Source of the DNA: Candidatus Binatia bacterium
GTDB taxonomy: Bacteria > Desulfobacterota_B > Binatia > UBA9968
Length of the DNA: 8,181 nt
Direction: 5' to 3'
Assembly (NCBI GenBank): GCA_025922795.1
Contig: JAICHC010000094.1
Coordinates: forward strand, 1 to 8,181
Shown one piece after another: positions 1 to 7,164 of the stretch. A program made the translations under genes and the position numbers. The notes below the pieces were generated by a model. That model did not search any database. It was given only the letters and a program-made list of their open reading frames with translations, and was not told the origin of the DNA. The stretch's first letter is position 1. Each line of letters opens with the position of its first letter.

Positions 1-528
1 GGCACCGCCGGGCTCATTAGTTTCGACGCGCATCTGGACGTGCGGCCGAGCAAAGTGCACCACTCCGGGACTTCGTATTGGAGGGCGTTGGAGGCGGGAG
101 TCAAAGGGGAAAACGCGACGTGGATCGGTGTGCAATCGGCGGCGACGGCCGAGGCGCATAAGCACTATGTGGAGGCGCATGGTGGCAGGATCAGTTGGGG
201 AGACATCCCGGCCGAAGATACGGAGGCGATCGGCGACGCGTTGTCGCCTACCGTCGAGCCGGCCTATGAGTATTTGGACGTGAGCCTGGACATGGATGTC
301 ATTTCGATGGCGGAGGCTCCGGGCGTAAGCGCGCCGCAGCCGATCGGACTTCCGGCGTTCGAGGTGTTGGCGATGCTTTCGAACGCGCTGCAACTGCCGA
401 AGTTGCGTACTTTCGGAATCTATGAAACGGCGCCGCCGCTGGACGCGCTTAGTGAGCCGACGTCACGGCTGGCGGCCCGGTGTTTGTGGGAGGGTTTAGC
501 GGCCGCACGGAATAGTCACTCATGCTGA
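1..528 (+). CDS. hutG: Formimidoylglutamase-like ureohydrolase, C-terminal part (5' end outside window)
   Basis: The reading frame is open from base 1 to a TGA at 526-528, so only about 175 C-terminal residues of a roughly 300-residue arginase-family enzyme are present. Two manganese-binding motifs of the family are visible: SFDAHLD (visible residues 7-13, ligands D9, H11 and D13) and SLDMD (D97 and D99). The second is followed by APGVSAP, which is the formimidoylglutamase (HutG) version; agmatinases usually have DPxxAPGTGTPE. The segment DVRPSKVHHSGTSYWRAL also fits HutG, and the chain ends in the family's helix TSRLAARCLWEGL. HutG hydrolyses N-formimidoyl-L-glutamate to glutamate and formamide in cytosolic histidine degradation. 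The first His motif lies upstream of the window. GTG at 40 is not the start, because the DAHLD motif lies before it. The gene converges on coxD and overlaps it by 80 bases. No other hut gene is visible, so the exact substrate is inferred from motifs only. Confidence 0.82.
   Translation, partial: GTAGLISFDAHLDVRPSKVHHSGTSYWRALEAGVKGENATWIGVQSAATAEAHKHYVEAHGGRISWGDIPAEDTEAIGDALSPTVEPAYEYLDVSLDMDVISMAEAPGVSAPQPIGLPAFEVLAMLSNALQLPKLRTFGIYETAPPLDALSEPTSRLAARCLWEGLAAARNSHSC
449..528. other. 80-base convergent overlap of coxD and the hutG-like gene
   Basis: The coxD TAA (449-451, minus) and the hutG-like TGA (526-528, plus) lie inside each other's coding regions. The overlap holds the last 26 residues of subunit IV opposite the last 26 residues of the ureohydrolase. 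No intergenic space is left for an ordinary terminator, and I see no clear hairpin followed by a T-run here. Confidence 0.85.
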
Positions 529-787
529 TAACGATCAGCGTGAGGAAAAAGACGATCCCGCCGTAAGCCCATACCTGGGTCAGCTTCGTTGTCTTTCGCA
601 TGCCCATAAAAACGGTAATAACCAGAACCGCCTTGATACCGGCGATGACCATTGCGATCACAATGTTGGCGAAAGGAACAGCCTCGATCGGAAACATCGC
701 GGCGCCGACCGTGATGACCAGCAATATCAAGAGCCACAGGAAAGTCTTGACATAATCTGAAACCGGATCTATGTGTTCGTGTGACAT
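449..787 (-). CDS. coxD: Cytochrome c oxidase subunit IV, prokaryotic type
   Basis: This 112-residue membrane protein is the last gene of the operon. Hydrophobicity gives three helices at about residues 14-32, 40-63 and 71-89. The central helix with its embedded lysine (IAGIKAVLVITVFMGM) and the following KLTQVWAYGG loop match the prokaryotic cytochrome c oxidase subunit IV family, a small structural or assembly subunit of heme-copper oxidases. The start at ATG 785-787 is chosen because AGGAAGAG (793-800) stands five bases upstream and the protein then begins MSHEHID; the frame stays open further upstream but runs into coxC coding sequence. The start lies 11 bases after the coxC stop. The last 26 residues are polar and rich in Pro and Thr (RPLNPPTNTGPPAVTSAH) and are encoded opposite the 3' end of the hutG-like gene. 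This tail is probably dispensable for the fold. Confidence 0.88.
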   Translation of the reverse strand: MSHEHIDPVSDYVKTFLWLLILLVITVGAAMFPIEAVPFANIVIAMVIAGIKAVLVITVFMGMRKTTKLTQVWAYGGIVFFLTLIVISMSDYSVRPLNPPTNTGPPAVTSAH

Positions 788-792
788 TTCAG

Positions 793-800
793 CTCTTCCT
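793..800 (-). promoter_or_regulatory. Ribosome binding site of coxD
   Basis: On the minus strand AGGAAGAG is followed by five bases and the ATG at 785-787. It overlaps the last bases of coxC (TAG at 799-801). It decides the start of subunit IV against the longer open frame. Confidence 0.7.
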
Positions 801-1488
801 AAACAACCACCTTGCCGATCAAATACAGGAGCGGATACAAGAATATCCAGACGAGGTCGACAAAATGCCAATACAGGCCGGCCATCTCTAGCGGCATGTA
901 ATCCACGTCTTTCTTTCTGTTGATCCACGCCCTTATGATAAATGTCGCGATAACACCCATGCCGATAAGCACGTGGAACCCGTGCAACCCGGTCATCGCG
1001 AAGTACAAGCTGTAAAACAGTTGCTCACCCGGGATCGAGTAAGTCGCAGTATCGAAGTTGGGGCCGGGTATCAGGCGGTGCTCATACTTTGCGTAGTACT
1101 CGAACGCCTTAATCACCATAAAGGCCGTAGCACACAGGAACGTTATAGAAAGGAAACCGATTTGCGAGCGGTAGTTTTTCAACATCGCCGCGCGGACAGC
1201 AAGCGCCATCGTGAGTGAGCTCGTTAGCAGAACGAGAGTATTGAGGCCTCCGAGCTTCCAATCGAGGTGCTCATGCGCCTCAAAAAACCCTTCATAGTAG
1301 TTGCTTCGATAAATAATGTAGGCGGCAAAAAGGCCGCCGAAGAACATCAACTCCGTAACGAGGAAAACCCACATCCCAACGGTGTAGGACTCGTTCTGCT
1401 GATTCATGTCCTCGAACTGGTGTGCGAGGTGAGGATCGTGGTGGCCGTGGCCGTGCGTATCGATGACTTGCTCGTTAGATGGTTTCAT
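799..1488 (-). CDS. coxC: Cytochrome c oxidase subunit III, short five-helix form
   Basis: The 229-residue protein belongs to the heme-copper oxidase subunit III family, which stabilises subunit I and supports proton uptake. It has about five transmembrane segments (roughly residues 36-60, 82-103, 110-130, 157-183 and 204-225), so the first two helices of the seven-helix mitochondrial form are absent, as is common in caa3 and related oxidases. Family landmarks are the Glu in VTELMFFGG (E46), LHGFHVLIG (H169, H172) and the C-terminal [18 protein letters not shown]. The start at ATG 1486-1488 is supported by a perfect AGGAGG six bases upstream; the frame is open a further 17 codons, but that stretch lies inside coxA and lacks family features. 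The gene overlaps the coxA 3' end by 14 bases. The N-terminal extension is His-rich (six His within residues 12-23). Confidence 0.94.
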   Translation of the reverse strand: MKPSNEQVIDTHGHGHHDPHLAHQFEDMNQQNESYTVGMWVFLVTELMFFGGLFAAYIIYRSNYYEGFFEAHEHLDWKLGGLNTLVLLTSSLTMALAVRAAMLKNYRSQIGFLSITFLCATAFMVIKAFEYYAKYEHRLIPGPNFDTATYSIPGEQLFYSLYFAMTGLHGFHVLIGMGVIATFIIRAWINRKKDVDYMPLEMAGLYWHFVDLVWIFLYPLLYLIGKVVV

Positions 1489-3121
1489 GCACGTCCTCCT
1501 CGGCATCGATATTGTAAGCGTACGCTTCCTCGCGCACAACCGGCGTTACGTGGAAATTCTCGGTTGGGGGCGGCGACGCTGTCGTCCACTCCAATCCCTT
1601 GGCCCCCCAAGGGTTTGCCGACGCCTTTTGCCCGTACTTCAATGACCACAGCAAATACGCAATCGTCATGACGTAGCCGCCGATCAGAATGGATGCGCCG
1701 CAACTCGAAGCTACGTGCCACACCTGATAGTCGTCGACGTACGCATGGTAACGCCGCGGCATGCCCATGTATCCCATGATGAACTGCGGGAAAAACGTGA
1801 GGTTAAAGCCAATGAAAATCGTGAGCGCGGAAAGTTTTCCGAAGGTCTCCGGATACATGCGCCCGGTCATTTTCGGCCACCAGAAATGGATGCCGCCCAT
1901 GAGACCCATAATCGCGCCGCCGACCATGATGTAGTGGAAGTGCGCCACCACGAAATACGTGTCGTGCATGTGGACGTCCACGCCAAGCGTGGCAAGGAAA
2001 AGCCCCGTGAGTCCACCGATTGTAAACAGGCCCAAGAAGCCCAGCGCGAACAGCATGGGCGAATCCAAAATCACCCTGCCCTTGTACATCGTGGCTGTCC
2101 AGTTGAACACTTTAACCGCCGACGGCACAGCCACAAGGAAACTCAAGATGGAAAACACGATAGACGTGTAGATCGACTGGCCGCTCGTAAACATGTGATG
2201 GCCCCATACGACGAAGCTGAGCGCAGCGATCGCAAGGCTGGAGTAAGCGATGAAGTCGTAGCCGAAAATGCGGTTTCGACTAAAACACGCCATGAGTTCG
2301 CTCATCACACCCATCGATGGCAGGATCATGATGTAGACGGCAGGATGCGAATAAAACCAGAAAAGATGCTGGAATAAGACCGGGTCGCCACCGAGAGCCG
2401 GGTCGAAAATTCCGATCTGCCCGATGCGCTCGACGCCGACCAGGAACAGGGTAATCGCTAGGACAGGCGTGCCCAACACCATGATGACGCTGGTTGCGTA
2501 TTGCGCCCAGATAAATAGCGGCAGCCGATGCCAGGTCAGTCCGGGCGCGCGCATCTTGTGGATTGTTACGATAAAGTTCAGGCCGGTAAAGATAGAAGAA
2601 AAGCCGGCCATAAACACGCCCGCAACGGCAAGTGTCACGGCTGTGTGCGAAAACGAGGAGCTATAAGGCGTGTAGAACGTCCAGCCTGTGTCGACACCGC
2701 CCAGAATAAGGGATGCGAGCGTGAGAGCGGCACCGCTCATAAACACATACCACGACAACAGGTTAAGCCTGGGAAATGCGACGTCTTTCGCTCCGATCAT
2801 GATCGGGATCAAGAAGTTGCCGAGCACCGCCGGAATCGAAGGTACCAAGAAGAAGAAAATCAGCGTTACGCCGTGGATCGTAAACGCCTTGTTGTAAGCA
2901 TCGGCAGAGAGGAGATCGCCCGCAGGAGTGAGCAACTCAGCTCGAATAAGACCGGCCATCACGCCACCGATCGCGAAGAATACGGCGATCGAAATCAGGT
3001 AAAGCATCCCGATTCGCTTGTGATCGACCGTCAGGAGCCATGAGCTGATCGAGCTCTCGGCGTTCAAGTAATCTTTTTCGGGCAGTGTGTCGACGCCTCG
3101 GTAATCTGCTACTTGGCTCAT
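1475..3121 (-). CDS. coxA: Cytochrome c oxidase subunit I, caa3 type, A2 subfamily
   Basis: This 548-residue protein is the catalytic subunit that reduces oxygen to water and pumps protons across the inner membrane. All metal ligands are visible: H83 (TIHGVTL) and H396 for low-spin heme a, H394 for heme a3 ([11 protein letters not shown]), and H259, H308 and H309 for CuB, with the cross-linking Tyr at 263 (YSHPAVY). K337 (AVKVFNW) marks the K proton channel. The D-channel entry Asp (D113 in [10 protein letters not shown]) and Asn residues (N102, N120) are kept. The Glu at the top of the D channel in the mitochondrial type (HPEVY) is Ala here, while the preceding residues are Tyr-Ser; this YSHP arrangement defines the A2 subfamily known from Rhodothermus and Thermus-like caa3 oxidases. 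Twelve hydrophobic helices fit. The start ATG (3119-3121) overlaps the coxB stop as ATGA, with a GGAAGGAAAC-like leader upstream. The product would need heme A synthesis genes that are not in this window. Confidence 0.97.
   Translation of the reverse strand: MSQVADYRGVDTLPEKDYLNAESSISSWLLTVDHKRIGMLYLISIAVFFAIGGVMAGLIRAELLTPAGDLLSADAYNKAFTIHGVTLIFFFLVPSIPAVLGNFLIPIMIGAKDVAFPRLNLLSWYVFMSGAALTLASLILGGVDTGWTFYTPYSSSFSHTAVTLAVAGVFMAGFSSIFTGLNFIVTIHKMRAPGLTWHRLPLFIWAQYATSVIMVLGTPVLAITLFLVGVERIGQIGIFDPALGGDPVLFQHLFWFYSHPAVYIMILPSMGVMSELMACFSRNRIFGYDFIAYSSLAIAALSFVVWGHHMFTSGQSIYTSIVFSILSFLVAVPSAVKVFNWTATMYKGRVILDSPMLFALGFLGLFTIGGLTGLFLATLGVDVHMHDTYFVVAHFHYIMVGGAIMGLMGGIHFWWPKMTGRMYPETFGKLSALTIFIGFNLTFFPQFIMGYMGMPRRYHAYVDDYQVWHVASSCGASILIGGYVMTIAYLLWSLKYGQKASANPWGAKGLEWTTASPPPTENFHVTPVVREEAYAYNIDAEEDVHETI
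1495..1500 (-). promoter_or_regulatory. Ribosome binding site of coxC inside coxA
   Basis: AGGAGG on the minus strand lies six bases upstream of the ATG at 1486-1488. It sits within the last coxA codons, so coxC translation begins where coxA ribosomes finish. It fixes the start of subunit III. Confidence 0.8.
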
Positions 3122-4116
3122 TGGTTTCCTTCCCTGGTCACGGCCGCGGTCACTTCGCCTCCGCTTAGCGACTTGATGTAAGCAATCAACTGAAGCACCT
3201 GCTGCTCGTCTAGTTGTCCCTTGAAGCTTGGCATGATCGGCTCATGCCCGGCGACGACCATGCCGTCGGGCTGATAGATCGACGTTCGCAGGTAATCCTC
3301 GTCAGCCGTCACCATGCGGCCGTCGTCCAGACGACGTTCCGTTCCGAAAATGCTCGCAAGCGGAACGTACTTGCCGTCGTCGTCCTTCGGTCCGTGGCAT
3401 GAAACACAATCCATCTCGACAAAAAGCCTTCCTCCGGCTTCGGCTGTTGTTTCGGACTTCTTCGTCGGCAGCAAATTGTTCGTGCCCCACTTGTTTTCCT
3501 CGAGCCATTGCTCGTATTCGTCCGGCTCGAGAACGGTAACGTAACCGATCATTTCGGAGTGCTTGGTTCCGCAATACTCGGCGCAAAAGAGGTGGTATCT
3601 ACCCGGTTTGGTCGCTTCGAACCACTGCGTGTGATAGGTGCCGGGAATGACGTCCTTTTTGATACGAAATGCCGGGATATAGAAAGCATGAAGGACGTCC
3701 TGCGAAATCATATTCAACTGCACCGGCCTGCCGACCGGTATATGCAATTCGTTATTTTCCCGCTGTCCGGTCGGATGCTGCAAGTGCCACATCCACTGCT
3801 TGCCGACAACGTCGATGTTAAGCACGTTTGCGCCTTTAATGGGCTCGTACAGATCGACGAACAGGTCAGCGCCCCACCAAAAGACCGGCAGGCCCATGAG
3901 GAACGGGATTGCGGTCCACGTTAACTCCAGCTTAAGGTTGTGATGGTGGACGTTCGTGCGGTCGGCTTTCGTGCCCTGGCGATACTTCATTACCATCACC
4001 AAAACGGGCACAAAAACGATGATCGAAAAGAACAGCGTCAAGCCGAGCAGCAGCATGTACAGATAATCGACTTCGGTGGAAACCTTCGACGCTTGCTCGG
4101 GCCAAAATGAGTTCAT
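3118..4116 (-). CDS. coxB: Cytochrome c oxidase subunit II with fused cytochrome c domain (caa3 type)
   Basis: The 332-residue protein receives electrons and passes them to CoxA. The order is two membrane helices (about residues 18-43 and 65-88), a cupredoxin CuA domain (about 98-200) and a C-terminal cytochrome c domain (about 225-318). CuA ligands are H143 (LHAFYIP), then C178, E180, C182, H186 and M189 in [12 protein letters not shown]. The aromatic electron entry patch is GKQWMW (105-110). Heme c attaches at CVSCH (237-241), with M295 in IMPSF as likely distal ligand. The fused cytochrome makes this a caa3 oxidase that can take electrons directly from a neighbouring complex. The N-terminus carries no obvious cleavable signal or lipobox. 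The start ATG overlaps the SCO stop as ATGA; a GGAAGGTGA stretch lies upstream. Confidence 0.97.
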   Translation of the reverse strand: MNSFWPEQASKVSTEVDYLYMLLLGLTLFFSIIVFVPVLVMVMKYRQGTKADRTNVHHHNLKLELTWTAIPFLMGLPVFWWGADLFVDLYEPIKGANVLNIDVVGKQWMWHLQHPTGQRENNELHIPVGRPVQLNMISQDVLHAFYIPAFRIKKDVIPGTYHTQWFEATKPGRYHLFCAEYCGTKHSEMIGYVTVLEPDEYEQWLEENKWGTNNLLPTKKSETTAEAGGRLFVEMDCVSCHGPKDDDGKYVPLASIFGTERRLDDGRMVTADEDYLRTSIYQPDGMVVAGHEPIMPSFKGQLDEQQVLQLIAYIKSLSGGEVTAAVTREGNQ

Positions 4117-4937
4117 TCTTCGTCACCTTCCGAAACCGTGCGGGGCGAATGCTTTACGAGATAAACCACCAAACCGCCGATGCACAAAACAGTCAGCAAT
4201 CCTGCCACCTGTAACAGCCGAAGGATCGCCAAACTGTACTTCCCTGAATTCGGATCCCACAGGAAGCAGTAAGCTACCGCCTGCTCCACAACCGATCCGA
4301 TTTTCTCCTCGCTCGCATCCATTACGGCGAATTTTAAGTCCCGCGGCGAATATTCGATACCCAAAAAATACTTGGAAGCTCTGCCCTCGGGAGTTACCAC
4401 TACAAGGCCCGCGGGATGAGCGTATTGGTCGCGCTGGATATCAAATTTATACGAATAGCCGACCGCCTTCGCTACCCGCTGAATCTCGTCCCGGCCCCCG
4501 GTCAAAAAGTGCCAGCCCTTTTCAGACCCTTCACGGTCATATTGGTTTAGATACGACCGCAGTTTCGAAGCCGCCGTAACCGGTTCTTCCCGCTCATCGA
4601 TTCCGACCATGACCACGTCGAACTGGTCGCCAACCGTGAAATTCATGACCCTCAAGGTTCCAACCAAACCGTTCAAGACTTGATTGCACAGGCTCGGGCA
4701 CTTGTAATAGATGAGTCCGAGAATAACGGGCCTGCCCCTGAACGTATCTCCGAGGGTGACGGCTTCGCCGTTTTGGTCAACAAATTGCGCGTCCATGGGA
4801 AGCTGCGCGTCGAGCTTCTGCTCGAACTTCAGGTCGCGAGCGGCAACGATGTCCGGATCGACCGCTTGCGACGCGATTTTCTGGGCCGAAGCGACCGCGC
4901 ACGCAGCCAACAAACCGAGTGTTAACACTCGCCTCAT
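4113..4937 (-). CDS. sco: SCO1/SenC family copper chaperone for CuA, C-terminally anchored
   Basis: This 274-residue protein has the thioredoxin-like SCO fold that delivers copper to, or reduces the cysteines of, the CuA site of subunit II. The copper-binding residues are C80 and C84 (YYKCPSLCNQ) and H174 (RDQYAHPAGL). A signal peptide covers about residues 1-18 with an AxA-type cleavage site (ASA before Q19); LAAC at 10-13 resembles a lipobox but would leave an unusually short signal. A single hydrophobic helix near the C-terminus (about 238-261), followed by a short charged tail, should anchor the mature protein in the inner membrane with its fold outside. Mitochondrial SCO is instead anchored by its N-terminus. 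Its place just before coxB, with a 4-base overlap on each side, ties it to assembly of this oxidase. GAGGTGG lies six bases upstream of the ATG. Confidence 0.93.
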   Translation of the reverse strand: MRRVLTLGLLAACAVASAQKIASQAVDPDIVAARDLKFEQKLDAQLPMDAQFVDQNGEAVTLGDTFRGRPVILGLIYYKCPSLCNQVLNGLVGTLRVMNFTVGDQFDVVMVGIDEREEPVTAASKLRSYLNQYDREGSEKGWHFLTGGRDEIQRVAKAVGYSYKFDIQRDQYAHPAGLVVVTPEGRASKYFLGIEYSPRDLKFAVMDASEEKIGSVVEQAVAYCFLWDPNSGKYSLAILRLLQVAGLLTVLCIGGLVVYLVKHSPRTVSEGDEE

Positions 4938-5359
4938 TGCGAACCACCTCGATGGGGCAGGTTCTCTGCTGCGGTTATTTCGATTGCCTTGTCGATTGGA
5001 ATGTGCACCAATCCCTTCTCTTCATCTGCCCAGCCGTATCCGTGCAGCCTCGCGTCGGATTTCTTTATAAACTCTTTCATGTCGACACCCGGATCCGCTT
5101 GCACCTTGGCGGCGTCGCTCGCAACCGGCTTGACACCGTCTTCGAGGGGGTCGAATGTCGGAGAGTAGCGCAAGATAATCGCATAAAACAAAACGACGAG
5201 CGCACCCGTAACAACCAGCCCGGCAAAGTGCAGCGCCGCATAGTAGAAAATCGAGCGCCGCTGGCCGATAAGATCACGAGCTTCATATCCTAGCGACTCG
5301 ACAACGTGCTGGTCGTGCGGGCTATCGGCTGAAGGTGGCGTGTGATGCTGATCAGGCAT
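4934..5359 (-). CDS. Small single-helix membrane protein between ACIII and SCO/caa3 genes, function unknown
   Basis: The 141-residue product has a polar His- and Asp-containing N-terminus (1-30), positive residues just before the membrane (GQRRS, 32-36), one hydrophobic helix (about 38-63) and a roughly 75-residue hydrophilic C-terminal part. The positive-inside rule puts the C-terminal part in the periplasm. That part ends in a distinctive motif, LHGYGWADEEKGLVHIPID (105-123), followed by KAIE and ENLPHR. From memory, a similar YGW-D-x-x-x-G-hydrophobic-x-x-IPI pattern recurs in small proteins next to SCO and caa3 genes, but no function is established that I know of. The start ATG 5357-5359 overlaps the actF stop by 8 bases, with AAGGGGG nine bases upstream; the frame is open for 64 more codons, but that is a shadow of actF. 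It could be a small ACIII subunit (an ActG-like position), a caa3 accessory subunit or an assembly factor. Confidence 0.85.
   Translation of the reverse strand: MPDQHHTPPSADSPHDQHVVESLGYEARDLIGQRRSIFYYAALHFAGLVVTGALVVLFYAIILRYSPTFDPLEDGVKPVASDAAKVQADPGVDMKEFIKKSDARLHGYGWADEEKGLVHIPIDKAIEITAAENLPHRGGSQ
4944..4950 (-). promoter_or_regulatory. Ribosome binding site of the SCO gene
   Basis: GAGGTGG on the minus strand stands six bases before the ATG at 4935-4937, within the last codons of the preceding small gene. It supports the ATG that gives a proper signal peptide. Confidence 0.65.
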
Positions 5360-6509
5360 GTTCGACAGCCCCCTTCGGCAATAAGCTGTACCGCGGCGTG
5401 GGTTCGGTCCTAGCCAATATCTGCGCGAAGAATACGAACCAAATGCCGCCGATTCCCAGGAACGCCCCGATATCCACCAGAGACAAATCTCGGCCCATCG
5501 AAGGCAGAATGTTCCAAACCAAGTCGACAAAACGCATGACGAGGATCGCAACCATGGTCGAGCCGAGCATCCACGGCGTCCGCTTCAGCCGACTGCTTAG
5601 CAACAGGAAAAACGGCAGGGCGAAGTGTGCCCAGACGAGCGCGGTGCCGACTGCCATCCAAAAGCCCTCTCGTCGCTTTACAAAATAGACGATCTCCTCG
5701 GGCAGGTTGCCCGACCAGATAATCAGGAATTGCGAGAAAGACATGTATCCCCACAAGATGACAAGCGTCAAAGTGAGGTTGCCCATGTCTCGCCATTGCT
5801 TCACAGTGAGAAGTTTCGAATAAGGTTCGCGCTTCGCCATCGCTACGAGGAAGAGCGATGCAGCCGAGATAGCAGACAGCGAGCAGCCTACGGTCATCAG
5901 CAAGCCGTAAATCGTAGAGAACCAGAACTCCTCAAGCGACATCGCCCAGTCTGTGGCGGCGCCGGTGAGCGTGATCACAAAAAACACCGCCATCGGCGCG
6001 GCGAGCACCGTGCGCTTCTTGAACCACTTCTCATCGCCTGTTTGGTCTTCCCTCTTGTAGAGGCCGGTAAGCGCGTAGGCGCAAATCGTCCAAAAGCCAA
6101 AATAAATAACCGTTCTGGCGGTAAACCAAGTGTCGGAGAGATACCCGGCGGTCTTGTGCTGGTAATTTGCGCTATGCGCGACGATATCGGGGTCCGCCCA
6201 TTCGTAAATGTGCGACTTCATCGCGAGCATTACCAGCGCCAGCAAAAACATCAGCGGCATCAACTTCGCGCCGGCTTCGAAGAATCGAATGATCGGATAT
6301 CCCCACGTGCCGCGCGTGAGGTTAATCAAGATCACCATTCCCAGACAGCCGACCGTGAAATATGTCCACGTCACGAAGCCAAAATGAAACGCCTCCCAAA
6401 CGAAAGGCTCGTTGAAGCCCATCGCAAATAGCGCGATGCCGACGACCGCCGCGATCAGCGCGACCACCGTCAATTTGCCCATACCGCCGATCGGCCTAAT
6501 GTCCGCCAC
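5352..6509 (-). CDS. actF: Alternative complex III membrane subunit ActF
   Basis: This 385-residue, very hydrophobic protein has about ten membrane helices and matches the ActF family, annotated as quinol:cytochrome c oxidoreductase quinone-binding subunit 2 and distantly related to NrfD/PsrC. The strongest family stretch is GYMSFSQFLIIWSGNLPEE (254-272), followed by the helix WAHFALPFFLLLSSRLKR (293-310). In solved ACIII structures ActF packs beside ActC; quinol oxidation is assigned mainly to ActC, and ActF has been proposed to take part in proton movement. The start is a GTG (6507-6509), favoured by a perfect AGGAGG six bases upstream. It overlaps actE by 14 bases and the next gene by 8. 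Confidence 0.94.
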   Translation of the reverse strand: MADIRPIGGMGKLTVVALIAAVVGIALFAMGFNEPFVWEAFHFGFVTWTYFTVGCLGMVILINLTRGTWGYPIIRFFEAGAKLMPLMFLLALVMLAMKSHIYEWADPDIVAHSANYQHKTAGYLSDTWFTARTVIYFGFWTICAYALTGLYKREDQTGDEKWFKKRTVLAAPMAVFFVITLTGAATDWAMSLEEFWFSTIYGLLMTVGCSLSAISAASLFLVAMAKREPYSKLLTVKQWRDMGNLTLTLVILWGYMSFSQFLIIWSGNLPEEIVYFVKRREGFWMAVGTALVWAHFALPFFLLLSSRLKRTPWMLGSTMVAILVMRFVDLVWNILPSMGRDLSLVDIGAFLGIGGIWFVFFAQILARTEPTPRYSLLPKGAVEHA

Positions 6510-7164
6510 CGGCAGCCTCCTCTTGCTTATTCGGGTTGGTCACTTCGTCCATTTCTTCGGGAGTCAACGATCCTGCGGGCGTCGTCTGGCTGCGCTGCAA
6601 GGCTCGGATGTAAGCGATCGTAGCCCAAACGTCTTCCGCTCCCATTTTCTTCAACAGCACCGGATGTACGTAATCCTTTTTGCCTTGACTGGTATTGATT
6701 CCGGATAGCTTCTTCCCGCCGTTCGCGGCGGAATACCCGATGCTAATCACTTGGAAGAAATATCCGGGTGGGGCGGCCATGAGGCGCGGATCGGCAAACG
6801 AAACAGGCTGCTTAAAACCCCGTTGGACAATCATGCCGAAACCGTCGCCGGTTTGTCCGTGGCACGGCGAGCAGAAGTGGCCGTAGCGGTCTTGTCCGCG
6901 CTCCAGTTTCTCCTTCGTAACGGCGAACGGGAAGCGTTCGGCGGGTGCGCCGTTCTCCGTTCCTTCGAAAAGCAAGGAGTCGTCTTTAATCGAGCCTCGC
7001 ATGACGGTGTTCTCTACAGGCGACCTCGTTGATCGACCGTCCTCGAAAAAGTCACTTGTTTCATAAGTCTCGACTTTCTTCTGGTACCACATGTCGTCGC
7101 GAGCGCACCCGACCACAATGATCGCTGCGATTCCCGCTAACCCCAAAACAAATCGGCGCGTCAT
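6496..7164 (-). CDS. actE: Alternative complex III monoheme cytochrome c lipoprotein ActE
   Basis: The 222-residue protein begins with a lipoprotein signal (MTRRFVLGLAGIAAIIVVGC, lipobox VVGC, lipidated Cys at 20), so the mature form should be anchored to the outer face of the inner membrane. One heme c site is present: CSPCH at 98-102, preceded by a GQDRYGHF helix typical of the family. The C-terminal cytochrome helix is DVWATIAYIRALQRSQ (178-193). ActE is the subunit thought to pass electrons out of ACIII to the terminal oxidase. The usual distal-ligand motif (GxxMP about eleven residues before the DxW) is not found; at the matching place the sequence reads YVHPVLLKKM, with His at 167 instead of Met. 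Ends overlap actD by 4 bases and actF by 14. AGAGGTGA lies upstream of the ATG. Confidence 0.94.
   Translation of the reverse strand: MTRRFVLGLAGIAAIIVVGCARDDMWYQKKVETYETSDFFEDGRSTRSPVENTVMRGSIKDDSLLFEGTENGAPAERFPFAVTKEKLERGQDRYGHFCSPCHGQTGDGFGMIVQRGFKQPVSFADPRLMAAPPGYFFQVISIGYSAANGGKKLSGINTSQGKKDYVHPVLLKKMGAEDVWATIAYIRALQRSQTTPAGSLTPEEMDEVTNPNKQEEAAGGGH
6516..6521 (-). promoter_or_regulatory. Ribosome binding site of actF selecting a GTG start
   Basis: AGGAGG on the minus strand is followed by six bases and GTG (6507-6509). It lies inside the 3' end of actE, and its strength offsets the weaker start codon. Confidence 0.75.

Noticed and set aside
40..42. GTG at 40 as the start of the left-edge plus-strand gene
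   Set aside because: The SFDAHLD metal-binding motif lies before it in the same frame, so the gene continues upstream beyond the window.
1..528. Agmatinase or arginase identity for the left-edge gene
   Set aside because: The second motif ends in APGVSAP without the DP and TGTPE features of agmatinase, and the C-terminus fits formimidoylglutamase better; the missing N-terminal half keeps some doubt.
788..928. Longer start for coxD reaching to 928
   Set aside because: The extra 47 codons lie inside coxC and do not resemble subunit IV; the ATG at 787 has a good ribosome site and gives a normal-length protein.
1715..2377. Plus-strand open frame of 220 codons antisense to coxA
   Set aside because: Its composition is dominated by His, Arg, Glu and Lys, the usual mirror image of a membrane protein gene; no domain is recognisable and coxA is certain on the other strand.
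2528..3043. Plus-strand open frame of 171 codons antisense to coxA
   Set aside because: Same charged antisense composition, no ribosome site evident and no family resemblance.
5360..5551. Longer start for the small membrane protein reaching to 5551
   Set aside because: The extra 64 codons lie inside actF and read as antisense-like low-information sequence; the ATG at 5359 follows the operon's overlap pattern.
5625..6431. Plus-strand open frame of 268 codons antisense to actF
   Set aside because: It is rich in Arg, His and Glu, with no recognisable family or hydrophobic pattern, and lies fully opposite a clear ActF gene whose codon usage keeps the frame open. A shadow.
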